This document shows, piece by piece, positions 14,029 through 21,237 of a stretch of DNA of 27,898 nucleotides. Within the stretch, counting starts at the first letter, position 1, and every line of letters begins with the position of its first letter. Source of the stretch: RGIG6353 sp045653035 (GTDB lineage Bacteria; Bacillota; Clostridia; Oscillospirales; SIG627); the NCBI GenBank assembly GCA_045653035.1, contig JAZOLO010000002.1, forward strand, positions 1-27,898, given 5' to 3'. Made by a program: the position numbers and the translations under genes. A model generated the notes under the pieces. That model worked only from the letters and a program-made list of their open reading frames with translations. It had not been told where the DNA came from and did not search any database.

Positions 14029-15405
14029 ATGAACAATACAGAAAAGACAATGGAGAAAATCGTATCCCTTTGTAAGAGCCGTGGCTTTATTTACTCGGGC
14101 TCCGAGATTTACGGCGGTCTTGCAAACACTTGGGATTACGGCCCTCTCGGCGTTGAGTTCAAGCACAACGTCAAAAAGGCTTGGTGGAAGAAATTCGTTC
14201 AGGAGTCAAAGTACAACGTAGGTCTTGATTCAGCAATTCTCATGAATCCCCAGACTTGGGTAGCATCAGGTCACGTTGGAGGCTTCTCTGACCCTCTTAT
14301 GGACTGTAAGGACTGTAAGGCGCGCCACCGTGCAGACAAGCTCATCGAGGACTTCTCGGGCTCTCCTGCTGACGGCTGGTCAAATGAAGAAATGATGAAC
14401 TACATCAAGGAAAACGGTATCGTATGTCCCGAATGCGGAGGTGACTACTTTACCGATATCCGTAAGTTCAACCTTATGTTCAAGACCTTTCAGGGTGTAA
14501 CCGAGGACGCAAAGGCAGAGCTTTACCTCAGACCCGAAACCGCACAGGGCATTTTCGTAAACTTCGCAAACATTCAGCGTACCTCACGCAAAAAAGTGCC
14601 CTTCGGTGTTGCTCAGATTGGTAAGAGCTTCCGTAACGAAATCACCCCAGGTAACTTTACCTTCAGAACAAGAGAATTTGAACAGATGGAGCTTGAATTC
14701 TTCTGTAAGCCCGACACCGACCTTGAGTGGTTCGCTTTCTGGAAGGATTACTGTGCAAACTTCCTTTACAATCTCGGCATGAAGAAGGAGAACTTAAAGC
14801 TTCGCGACCATTCTCCCGAGGAGCTTTCCTTCTACTCAAAGGCTACTACCGACTTTGAATACCTGTTCCCATTCGGCTGGGGCGAGCTTTGGGGTATTGC
14901 AGACAGAACCGACTACGACCTGACACAGCATCAGAACCACAGCGGTCAGTCTCTTGAATACTTCGACCCCGAAACAAACGAGAAATATATTCCTTACGTT
15001 GTTGAGCCCTCTCTCGGTGCTGACCGTGTTGCTCTTGCATTCCTTGTAGAAGCTTACGACGAGGAAACTCTTGGTGAGGGCGATACACGTGTCGTTATGC
15101 GTTTCCACCCTGCCCTTGCTCCCTTCAAGGCGGCAGTGCTTCCTCTTTCCAAGAAGCTCTCCGAAAAGGCATCGGCACTCCATGAGGAGCTTTCACGTCA
15201 CTTCATGGTCGATTACGATGAGGCAGGCTCTATCGGTAAGCGTTACCGCCGTGAGGACGAAATCGGTACTCCCTTCTGTATCACCTACGACTTCGACTCC
15301 GAAAACGACGGCTGCGTGACTGTTCGTGACAGAGACACCATGGAGCAGGTAAGACTTCCTATAAACGAAGTAGTAGACTACATCAACGAAAAGCTCGTAT
15401 TTTAA
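14029..15405 (+). CDS. glyQS: Glycine--tRNA ligase, single-chain (alpha2) type
   Basis: This class II synthetase charges tRNA-Gly in the cytoplasm. The N-terminus with RGFIYSGSEIYGG..WDYGPLG is diagnostic of the homodimeric GlyRS family, FRNEITPG (about residues 204-211) is class II motif 2, and ADRVALAFL near 334 is motif 3. A zinc-like insertion with CKDCKARH and CPECGG lies at about 89-147, and the C-terminal anticodon-binding domain begins near 360. I chose the ATG at 14029 (458 residues): AAAGGA at 14015-14020 is 8 nt upstream, whereas the in-frame ATGs at 14020 and 14023 overlap or abut that ribosome site. It is monocistronic, with its own promoter and a terminator at 15420. Confidence 0.96.
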   Translation: MNNTEKTMEKIVSLCKSRGFIYSGSEIYGGLANTWDYGPLGVEFKHNVKKAWWKKFVQESKYNVGLDSAILMNPQTWVASGHVGGFSDPLMDCKDCKARHRADKLIEDFSGSPADGWSNEEMMNYIKENGIVCPECGGDYFTDIRKFNLMFKTFQGVTEDAKAELYLRPETAQGIFVNFANIQRTSRKKVPFGVAQIGKSFRNEITPGNFTFRTREFEQMELEFFCKPDTDLEWFAFWKDYCANFLYNLGMKKENLKLRDHSPEELSFYSKATTDFEYLFPFGWGELWGIADRTDYDLTQHQNHSGQSLEYFDPETNEKYIPYVVEPSLGADRVALAFLVEAYDEETLGEGDTRVVMRFHPALAPFKAAVLPLSKKLSEKASALHEELSRHFMVDYDEAGSIGKRYRREDEIGTPFCITYDFDSENDGCVTVRDRDTMEQVRLPINEVVDYINEKLVF

Positions 15406-15419
15406 TATAACTTATTAAA

Positions 15420-15459
15420 CAAAATACCTAAAAAGCGCAAACACTTTTTAGGTATTTTG
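15420..15459 (+). terminator. Intrinsic terminator after glyQS
   Basis: A 16-bp perfect stem (15420-15435 with 15444-15459, CAAAATACCTAAAAAG against its complement) encloses the loop CGCAAACA. The 3' arm is T-rich, as expected of an intrinsic terminator, and it lies 14 bases after the glyQS stop. Confidence 0.85.
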
Positions 15460-15463
15460 TTGA

Positions 15464-15492
15464 TTTACTTTATGCTTTGATTTTAGTATAAT
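15464..15492 (+). promoter_or_regulatory. Promoter of the solute-binding lipoprotein gene
   Basis: TTTACT (15464-15469) and a perfect TATAAT (15487-15492) are 17 bp apart. The leader to the ATG at 15521 is about 22 nt and contains GGAGG with 8-nt spacing. Confidence 0.72.
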
Positions 15493-15520
15493 AAAAGTGT
15501 TAGAAATGGAGGAAAAACTA

Positions 15521-17008
15521 ATGAAAAGAATTTTATCGCTTTTACTTGTAGTTGTAATGATTTTTACAACTCTTATTTTCACCCTTGTAGCTTGCGGTGA
15601 AGAAGAGAAGCCAAGTGGGTCTGTAGTAAACCCAGACGAGCTAAAAAGGCCCGTGGGTGACGGTGACATCTTCGCCGAGCGTGCGGCTATCTCTGATGAT
15701 CTTCCCGAAAATGACTATGGCAAAAAGCCTTTCAGAATAGCTACTCACTTTTCAGGTGACTTTTTTGTTCAAGAAGAAAACAGGAATAAGGGTAACCTTA
15801 TTGCAGACGCAAAATTCAACAGAAACAAGACTGTCGAAGACCGTTTCAACTTTGAGATAGTTATCGCATACGAGGGCTCTTATAAAGACGTATCCGCATG
15901 GGTTTCCAAGAACGTTCTTTCAGGTGTCGACGAGTTCGACCTCTTCAACTCACACACTGCGTCCGCAGGTGCTCTTGTCCTTAAGAACGTATTCCTTAAC
16001 TGGTACGATATCCCGAACGTTGACTTCTCCAAGCCCTGGTGGTCAGCTTCCTGTGCAAACGAGCTTACCTATGACGGAAAGTGTATTCTTGCAGTATCTG
16101 ACTTCAACTACACTGCAATTTCAGGTTCATACTGTCTTATTTTCAACAAGAACCTTGCAAACTCCTACGATATGGGTAACCTCTACGAGGTTGTAATGAA
16201 CGGCGATTGGACATATGATTATTTCCATAGCCTTATCAAGGACGTATATATGGATAGCGACGGTGATGGAGATAAATCCGAGGGCGACTTCTACGGCTAT
16301 GAGCAGGATCATCACTTTGGATGTGCTATCAGCTCATGGCTTTGGGCGTTTGACAACCCCATCTGTGCAAAAGACGCTGACGGAATACCCGTTATTGCAG
16401 TTAAGACCGACAAGGTAAACGGCATTGTAAACGCCATATACGATCTTTGCTATAACACACGCGGTTGCTACTATGTGGCTGACAACGAAAAATCGCCCAA
16501 CACTCTTTTCTATGCAAAGAAGGCAATATTCACTATGGCTACCATAGGTACACCCACAACTGAAACACTTCGTAACTTTGAGGACGAATATGGTGTTCTT
16601 CCCCTTCCCAAGTGGGACGAAAATCAGACCGATTATCATACTATGTCTTCAGGCGACCACCTTTGTCTTGCGGTGCCCAAGACTGTTAAGGACACAGAAT
16701 TTGTAGGAACGTGTATCGAAGCTCTTTCTGCTGAATCCTACAAGCAGGTTATTCCTACTCTTTATGAAATCGCTCTAAAAACAAGATATCTCCGCGACAG
16801 TGAGTCAAAACAGGTTCTCGACCTTCTTATTAACGGACGTGTATACGACTTCGGCTACATATACGGCGGATTTGAAACCTTCGGCTTCATGCTTTCCGAT
16901 ATGATGAGCAATGGTAACAGCAACTTCGAGTCCTATTACAATAAGAAGTACAGTGGCGCGAAATATCACATAAAGACTATTACCAGAATATTTGACAAGC
17001 TTGGATAA
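15521..17008 (+). CDS. Extracellular solute-binding lipoprotein (family 1-like)
   Basis: This is a secreted, lipid-anchored binding protein of the ABC sugar-uptake type. The lipoprotein signal is MKRILSLLLVVVMIFTTL followed by the lipobox LVAC, with the cysteine at residue 25. The mature protein has the alpha/beta layout and aromatic-rich sequence of family 1 solute-binding proteins. The calcium-loop-like segment DSDGDGDKSEGD near 243-254 occurs in many clostridial sugar-binding proteins. I chose the ATG at 15521 (495 residues) because GGAGG lies 8 nt upstream; an in-frame ATG at 15497 has no ribosome site and would add a charged stretch before the signal. No permease or ATPase is next to it and it has its own promoter and terminator, so its transporter is elsewhere and the ligand unknown. 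Confidence 0.88.
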   Translation: MKRILSLLLVVVMIFTTLIFTLVACGEEEKPSGSVVNPDELKRPVGDGDIFAERAAISDDLPENDYGKKPFRIATHFSGDFFVQEENRNKGNLIADAKFNRNKTVEDRFNFEIVIAYEGSYKDVSAWVSKNVLSGVDEFDLFNSHTASAGALVLKNVFLNWYDIPNVDFSKPWWSASCANELTYDGKCILAVSDFNYTAISGSYCLIFNKNLANSYDMGNLYEVVMNGDWTYDYFHSLIKDVYMDSDGDGDKSEGDFYGYEQDHHFGCAISSWLWAFDNPICAKDADGIPVIAVKTDKVNGIVNAIYDLCYNTRGCYYVADNEKSPNTLFYAKKAIFTMATIGTPTTETLRNFEDEYGVLPLPKWDENQTDYHTMSSGDHLCLAVPKTVKDTEFVGTCIEALSAESYKQVIPTLYEIALKTRYLRDSESKQVLDLLINGRVYDFGYIYGGFETFGFMLSDMMSNGNSNFESYYNKKYSGAKYHIKTITRIFDKLG

Positions 17009-17016
17009 TAATAAAA

Positions 17017-17054
17017 GCAAACAAAAAGCACCCGAGAGGGTGCTTTTTGTTTGC
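17017..17054 (+). terminator. Intrinsic terminator after the solute-binding protein
   Basis: A perfect 17-bp stem (GCAAACAAAAAGCACCC at 17017-17033 with 17038-17054) encloses a GAGA tetraloop and has a T-rich 3' arm. It is very stable and starts 8 bases after the stop codon. Confidence 0.93.
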
Positions 17055-17170
17055 CTTTGTGTTTTGACAAGGACATAAGATTTTAATTTTACGTAATTTA
17101 TCGTTTGTATAAATTTGACGAAAATCAGATAAAAAAATCTATTATTCTCACAATTGACACCTGAAAATGG

Positions 17171-17186
17171 GCACAATATCTAGTGT
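17171..17186 (+). promoter_or_regulatory. NrdR box 1
   Basis: GCACAATATCTAGTGT matches the NrdR consensus ACACwATATATwGTGT at 14 of 16 positions. NrdR is the ATP/dATP-sensing repressor of ribonucleotide reductase genes. It is 42 bp upstream of a second box, measured start to start, about four helical turns. Confidence 0.78.
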
Positions 17187-17212
17187 TTTTTCATGTTAAT
17201 TCCTTTTAAAAA

Positions 17213-17228
17213 ACACAAAATATTGTAA
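17213..17228 (+). promoter_or_regulatory. NrdR box 2
   Basis: ACACAAAATATTGTAA is a weaker match to the NrdR consensus (13 of 16 by eye) and ends 7 bp before the -35 of the nrdD promoter. Paired boxes on the same helix face are the usual NrdR arrangement. The tandem pair supports repression of nrdD. Confidence 0.7.
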
Positions 17229-17235
17229 AAAATGG

Positions 17236-17264
17236 TTGACAAGACCTACAAGATGTGGTATTAT
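17236..17264 (+). promoter_or_regulatory. Sigma-A promoter of nrdD
   Basis: A perfect TTGACA (17236-17241), a 17-bp spacer and TATTAT (17259-17264) preceded by TGG form a strong extended -10 promoter. The start near 17271 rules out an in-frame ATG at 17233 as the nrdD start, because it would lie upstream of the transcript. Confidence 0.88.
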
Positions 17265-17297
17265 AGGTACACTGACAAAATAACAAGGAGAAATAAA

Positions 17298-19694
17298 ATG
17301 TATCAGGTTAAAAAGAGAAACGGTAAAATAACCGAATTCAACATTGCTAAAATCTCCAATGCTATCGAACATGCCTTCGAGGCAAAGGATGCACAATACA
17401 ACAAGGACGTAATCGACTTCCTCGCACTTAAAGTAACCGCAGACTTCCAGCCCAAGATAAAGGACGACCTTATTGCGGTAGAGGACATTCAGGACAGCGT
17501 TGAAAACGTGCTCGTTCAGGCAGGCTACTCAGACGTTGCGAAGGCGTACATTCTGTACCGCCGTCAGCATGAGAAGATGCGTAACATGAAGAGCACAATT
17601 CTTGACTACAAGGACGTTGTGGACTCTTACGTTAAGGAGATTGACTGGCGAGTTAAGGAAAACTCCACCGTTACCTACTCGGTAGGCGGTCTTATCCTTT
17701 CAAACAGCGGTGCTATCACTGCAAACTACTGGCTTTCCGAAATCTACGATGATGAGATTTCAGACGCTCACAGAAACGCAGACATCCACCTCCACGACCT
17801 TTCCATGCACACAGGCTACTGTGCAGGTTGGTCACTCCGTCAGCTTATTAAAGAAGGTCTTGGCGGCGTACCCGGTAAGATAACCTCCGCCCCTGCAAGT
17901 CACCTTGCAACCCTCTGCAACCAGATGGTAAACTTCCTCGGTATCATGCAGAACGAGTGGGCAGGTGCTCAGGCATTCTCGTCTTTTGACACCTATCTTG
18001 CACCCTTCGTAAAGGTAGACAACCTTTCTTATGACCAGGTTAAAAAGTGCATTGAGTCCTTCATCTTCGGAGTAAATACTCCCAGCCGTTGGGGAACACA
18101 GGCACCCTTCTCCAACATTACTCTCGACTGGGTAGTACCTAATGACCTTAAGGACCAGAAGGCGATTGTCGGCGGTAAGGAAATGGACTTCACCTACGGC
18201 GACTGTAAGGCTGAAATGGATATGGTTAACAAGGCGTTTATCGAGATTATGATTGAGGGTGACGCTAACGGACGAGGCTTCCAGTATCCTATCCCCACCT
18301 ATTCTATCACACGTGATTTTGACTGGTCGGAGACAGAGAACAACAAGCTTCTCTTTGAAATGACCTCTAAGTACGGAACACCCTACTTCTCCAACTACGT
18401 AAACAGCGATATGGAGCCCAGCGATGTTCGTTCAATGTGCTGCCGTCTCCGTCTCGACCTTCGTGAGCTTCGTAAGAAGTCGGGAGGCTTCTTCGGAAGC
18501 GGTGAGTCCACAGGTTCTATCGGCGTTGTTACTATCAATATGCCGAGAATAGCGTATCTTTCAAACAACCCCGAGGAATTCTACAAGAGACTGGATAAGA
18601 TGATGGATATCTCAGCTCGAAGTCTGAAAATCAAGCGTAACGTTATCACAAAGCTTCTTGACGAGGGACTTTATCCCTATACAAAGAGATACCTCGGCAC
18701 CTTCAATAACCACTTCTCCACTATCGGTCTTGTTGGTATGAACGAGGCTTGTCTCAATGCTTCATGGATAAGACGTGACTTAACGTGCGAAGAGGCACAG
18801 AGCTTCACAAAGGACGTTCTCAACCACATGAGAGAAAGACTTTCCGACTATCAGGAAATGTACGGCGACCTTTATAACCTTGAAGCAACACCTGCTGAGT
18901 CTACCTCTTACCGTCTTGCAAAGCACGACCTTAAGCGCTTCCCCGAAATCATCACTGCAAGTGAAAGAGGCGATACACCCTACTACACCAACTCCTCACA
19001 CCTTCCCGTTGGCTACACCGACGACGTATTTGAAGCTCTTGAAATTCAGGACGAGCTCCAGACACTCTATACCTCGGGAACAGTATTCCACACCTTCCTT
19101 GGTGAAAAGCTTCCCGATTGGAAGGCAGCGGCGAACATCGTAAGAAAGATTGCTGAAAACTACAGACTTCCTTACTATACACTTTCTCCCACCTACTCTG
19201 TATGCCGTAATCACGGTTACATTCAGGGTGAGCATTACAAGTGCGACAAGTGCGGAGAGGACACCGAGGTATACAGCCGTATTACAGGCTACTACCGTCC
19301 TGTAAAGAACTGGAACGCAGGTAAGAGCAAGGAGTATAAGGACAGAAAAGAATACGTACTTGAAACCTCGGTTATGAAGAGAATGTCTGCTCCCGCTTTC
19401 GACTCTTGTCCTTGCGACAGCGTGGAGGCTGAGCCCGAGACAAAAGGGGCTGTTGCTGTAGCAGAAAAGTCAATTCTTCTCTTCGCAACAAGAACCTGTC
19501 CCAACTGTAAGATAGCGGTTTCCCTCCTTGAAAAGGCAGGGGTATCCTTTGAAAAGCTTTACGCTGACGAAAATGCCGAGCTTGCAAAGTCGTATGAACT
19601 CAAGATGGCACCCACTCTCGTTGTAACAGACGGTGCAACATTCGAGAAGTTTGCAGGAGTACAGGAAATCAAGGCGTTTATCAACTCACTTTAA
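17298..19694 (+). CDS. nrdD: Class III ribonucleotide reductase with C-terminal thioredoxin-like domain
   Basis: This 798-residue oxygen-sensitive enzyme reduces ribonucleoside triphosphates to dNTPs. An N-terminal ATP cone (YQVKKRNGKITEFN) is the allosteric activity site. Catalytic regions include GYCAGWSLRQL and MCCRLRLD with GSIGVVTINMPRIAYL. The zinc site is CRNHG..CDKCG, and glycyl-radical Gly664 sits in SRITGYYRP. From about residue 725 a fused thioredoxin/glutaredoxin-like domain carries CPNC (734-737) and a cis-Pro in MAPT. A CPC pair (704-706) lies in the linker. The ATG at 17298 has AAGGAG 7 nt upstream. It is activated by NrdG (5305-5997), is preceded by two NrdR boxes, and trxB is next downstream. 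Confidence 0.95.
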   Translation: MYQVKKRNGKITEFNIAKISNAIEHAFEAKDAQYNKDVIDFLALKVTADFQPKIKDDLIAVEDIQDSVENVLVQAGYSDVAKAYILYRRQHEKMRNMKSTILDYKDVVDSYVKEIDWRVKENSTVTYSVGGLILSNSGAITANYWLSEIYDDEISDAHRNADIHLHDLSMHTGYCAGWSLRQLIKEGLGGVPGKITSAPASHLATLCNQMVNFLGIMQNEWAGAQAFSSFDTYLAPFVKVDNLSYDQVKKCIESFIFGVNTPSRWGTQAPFSNITLDWVVPNDLKDQKAIVGGKEMDFTYGDCKAEMDMVNKAFIEIMIEGDANGRGFQYPIPTYSITRDFDWSETENNKLLFEMTSKYGTPYFSNYVNSDMEPSDVRSMCCRLRLDLRELRKKSGGFFGSGESTGSIGVVTINMPRIAYLSNNPEEFYKRLDKMMDISARSLKIKRNVITKLLDEGLYPYTKRYLGTFNNHFSTIGLVGMNEACLNASWIRRDLTCEEAQSFTKDVLNHMRERLSDYQEMYGDLYNLEATPAESTSYRLAKHDLKRFPEIITASERGDTPYYTNSSHLPVGYTDDVFEALEIQDELQTLYTSGTVFHTFLGEKLPDWKAAANIVRKIAENYRLPYYTLSPTYSVCRNHGYIQGEHYKCDKCGEDTEVYSRITGYYRPVKNWNAGKSKEYKDRKEYVLETSVMKRMSAPAFDSCPCDSVEAEPETKGAVAVAEKSILLFATRTCPNCKIAVSLLEKAGVSFEKLYADENAELAKSYELKMAPTLVVTDGATFEKFAGVQEIKAFINSL

Positions 19695-19702
19695 AAAGCA
19701 CA

Positions 19703-19733
19703 CAAAGAGGACTTTTGAAGTCCTCTTTGTTTA
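19703..19733 (+). terminator. Intrinsic terminator after nrdD
   Basis: A perfect 12-bp stem (CAAAGAGGACTT 19703-19714 with AAGTCCTCTTTG 19718-19729) has a 3-nt loop and is followed by TTTA. The short T-tail may allow some read-through towards trxB. Confidence 0.78.
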
Positions 19734-19747
19734 GTGAATTGAATTTA

Positions 19748-19871
19748 TTTAAGGGGAAAGGCTTGCCCTTAAAGCCCTCCCCCTTACACTCCGACTCACT
19801 GCGGTTTCGCACACTCCCTGTATGGCTTGAATTTTCGTTCGCTACGCTAATTCGCTTCACGACGAAAATTC
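19748..19871. repeat. Palindrome-bearing intergenic element before trxB
   Basis: This stretch contains TTTAAGGG/CCCTTAAA (19748-19755 with 19766-19773) and GAATTTTCGT/ACGAAAATTC (19829-19838 with 19862-19871), plus CG-rich patches such as TTCGCTACGCTAATTCGC. Its composition differs from the genes on both sides and looks like a degenerate interspersed repeat. The small ORF across it has no ribosome site. There is no other copy in the window. Confidence 0.45.
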
Positions 19872-19920
19872 CTCGCACACCCCACGAAAACTATAATAAA
19901 AACATTAAAGTTTTTGAAGG

Positions 19921-19952
19921 TTAAGGAAACTTTTTTCAAAAAGTTTCCTTAA
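19921..19952 (+). other. Strong hairpin immediately before trxB
   Basis: A perfect 15-bp inverted repeat (TTAAGGAAACTTTTT 19921-19935, complement 19938-19952) with a 2-nt gap ends five bases before the trxB ribosome site AAAGGA. A TATAAT at 19892-19897 upstream, with no good -35, could place it in the trxB leader. It may be a terminator for upstream transcripts or a leader structure. Confidence 0.6.
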
Positions 19953-19969
19953 TAAGAAAGGATAAAATT

Positions 19970-20875
19970 ATGAAAATTTACGATATAATCGCCATTGGTG
20001 CAGGTCCTGCGGGACTTACCGCTGCCCTTTACGGACTCAGAGCAGGAAAGAGTGTGCTTATTCTTGAAAAGGGTGCATTCGGCGGACAGGCAACCTACAG
20101 TCCCAAAATTGAAAACTACCCCGGTATGACACAAATTTCGGGCAATGAGCTTGCCGACAAAATGGTTGAGCAGGTGCTTTTCCAGGGTGCCGACGTTGAG
20201 GTTGAAACCGTTGAGGATATTATCGACGAGGGTGACGTGAAGAAGGTTATCACCGATATGGGTGAGCATCGTGCGAAAACAGTTATCATTGCCACAGGCG
20301 CTGAGCACAGAAGACTTGGGGTGGAGGGCGAGGATAAATTTATCGGTGAGGGCATCTCCTTTTGTGCCGTTTGCGACGGAGCTTTTTATGCAGGTAAAAA
20401 CGTTGCGGTAATCGGCGGCGGAAACAGTGCTCTTCAGGAGTCGCTTTCTCTTTCGGAGATATGCGAAAGCGTCACAATTATTCAAAATCTTGCCTTTCTA
20501 ACAGGTGAAAAAAGACTTGTGGAGCTTGTAGAAAAGAAGGATAATATCAAGATTATTCTTTCCCACACCGTTGAAAGGGTGCTTGGCGACACCTCCTTCG
20601 AGGGTATCGTTATCAAGGGCGAAAACGGCGAAAAGGCACTCGCCTTTGACGGAATGTTTGTAGCAATAGGGCTTGTTCCCACGGTCAAGGCTTTTGAAAA
20701 AATACTCACTCTCGACGAGAGAGGATATGCACTCTCCGACGAAAAGTGCACGACTAAGACTGAGGGTGTATTCGTTGCAGGTGACTGTCGCACAAAGGAT
20801 ATACGCCAGATTTCCACAGCATGTGCTGACGGAGCGGTGGCGGCACTCGCAGCAGTTAAGTATATTGAAAGCTAA
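19970..20875 (+). CDS. trxB: Thioredoxin reductase-like flavoprotein
   Basis: This 301-residue FAD-dependent disulfide reductase has an FAD-binding GAGPAGLTAAL at 10-20, the redox pair CAVC at 132-135, the second dinucleotide motif GGGNSA at 149-154 and the C-terminal FAD motif GVFVAGDCR near 264. Canonical NADPH thioredoxin reductases have HRR followed by an Arg after the second fold; here that site reads IIQNLAFLTGEKR, with QNL in place of HRR. Binding of the NADPH 2'-phosphate is therefore doubtful, and NADH or ferredoxin could be the donor. Directly downstream of nrdD, whose C-terminal CPNC domain is a likely substrate. AAAGGA precedes the ATG. Confidence 0.9.
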   Translation: MKIYDIIAIGAGPAGLTAALYGLRAGKSVLILEKGAFGGQATYSPKIENYPGMTQISGNELADKMVEQVLFQGADVEVETVEDIIDEGDVKKVITDMGEHRAKTVIIATGAEHRRLGVEGEDKFIGEGISFCAVCDGAFYAGKNVAVIGGGNSALQESLSLSEICESVTIIQNLAFLTGEKRLVELVEKKDNIKIILSHTVERVLGDTSFEGIVIKGENGEKALAFDGMFVAIGLVPTVKAFEKILTLDERGYALSDEKCTTKTEGVFVAGDCRTKDIRQISTACADGAVAALAAVKYIES

Positions 20876-21133
20876 ATTCCTTAGAATTTTTGTGTAATTC
20901 TTTGTCAACTGCAAATAGGGCATCGTTGCTTTTGCAAAGCTTGATATTTTGGTTTTTTATGAGAGAAAACTTTTTATAAAAAAGTCGCCTTCGGCAACTA
21001 ATTGTAAAGTTCGCTAACGCTCACGATTTTTATAGGTAGACTTTGTTTTTTACAAGCAATTGCGATGCAATTTCCTATGTAATAAAAAGTTTTCTCTCAT
21101 ACTCTCTTTCAAAAATTTTTATAGTTAAAAAAC

Positions 21134-21157
21134 AAAGGACTTCATTAGAAGTCCTTT
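21134..21157. terminator. Bidirectional intrinsic terminator between trxB and guaB
   Basis: A perfect 10-bp stem AAAGGACTTC-ATTA-GAAGTCCTTT has T-rich flanks on both strands: plus strand TTTTATTAT after it, and minus strand TTTGTTTTTTAA. It can therefore end transcripts from trxB and from the guaB operon. Confidence 0.8.
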
Positions 21158-21180
21158 TATTATAGTTTTGGGGAGAGTTT

Positions 21181-21215
21181 AAGAGAGGGGGATTTTGTGA
21201 AAATCCTCCTCTCTT
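21181..21215 (-). terminator. Hairpin after guaB
   Basis: A 16-bp stem with one mismatch and a 3-nt loop, identical in its arms to the hairpin after nrdG (6001-6035), lies 23 bases after the guaB stop on the minus strand. It has no T-run of its own. Confidence 0.6.
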
Positions 21216-21237
21216 GAAAATATTAAAAGCTAATAAA

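Larger units (their letters stand above)
20945..21215 (-). repeat. 265-bp intergenic repeat, copy 2 (inverted)
   Basis: This is the inverted near-copy of 6001-6265. The terminator-like hairpin lies at 21215-21181, the second terminator at 21157-21134, and the 144-bp core runs from 21101 to 20958 with ends TATGAGAGAAAACTTTTTAT at 20958-20977 and its exact complement at 21082-21101. The terminal repeats are perfect here, whereas copy 1 has one mismatch. Like copy 1 it lies between convergent genes (trxB and guaB), in the same orientation relative to the gene ending in it. It fills the 362-bp gap; 20876-20944 shows nothing else. Confidence 0.85.

Noticed and set aside
15497..15520. Upstream start for the solute-binding protein
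   Set aside because: It would put charged residues before the lipoprotein signal, lacks a ribosome site, and lies just downstream of the -10.
17232..17297. N-terminal extension of NrdD starting upstream (MVDKTYKMWYY...)
   Set aside because: It overlaps the TTGACA/TATTAT promoter and has no ribosome site; the ATG at 17298 has AAGGAG and begins the conserved ATP cone.
19715..19924. Short ORF of 69 aa between nrdD and trxB
   Set aside because: No ribosome site; it overlaps the nrdD terminator and a palindromic spacer, and codon usage is unlike the neighbours.
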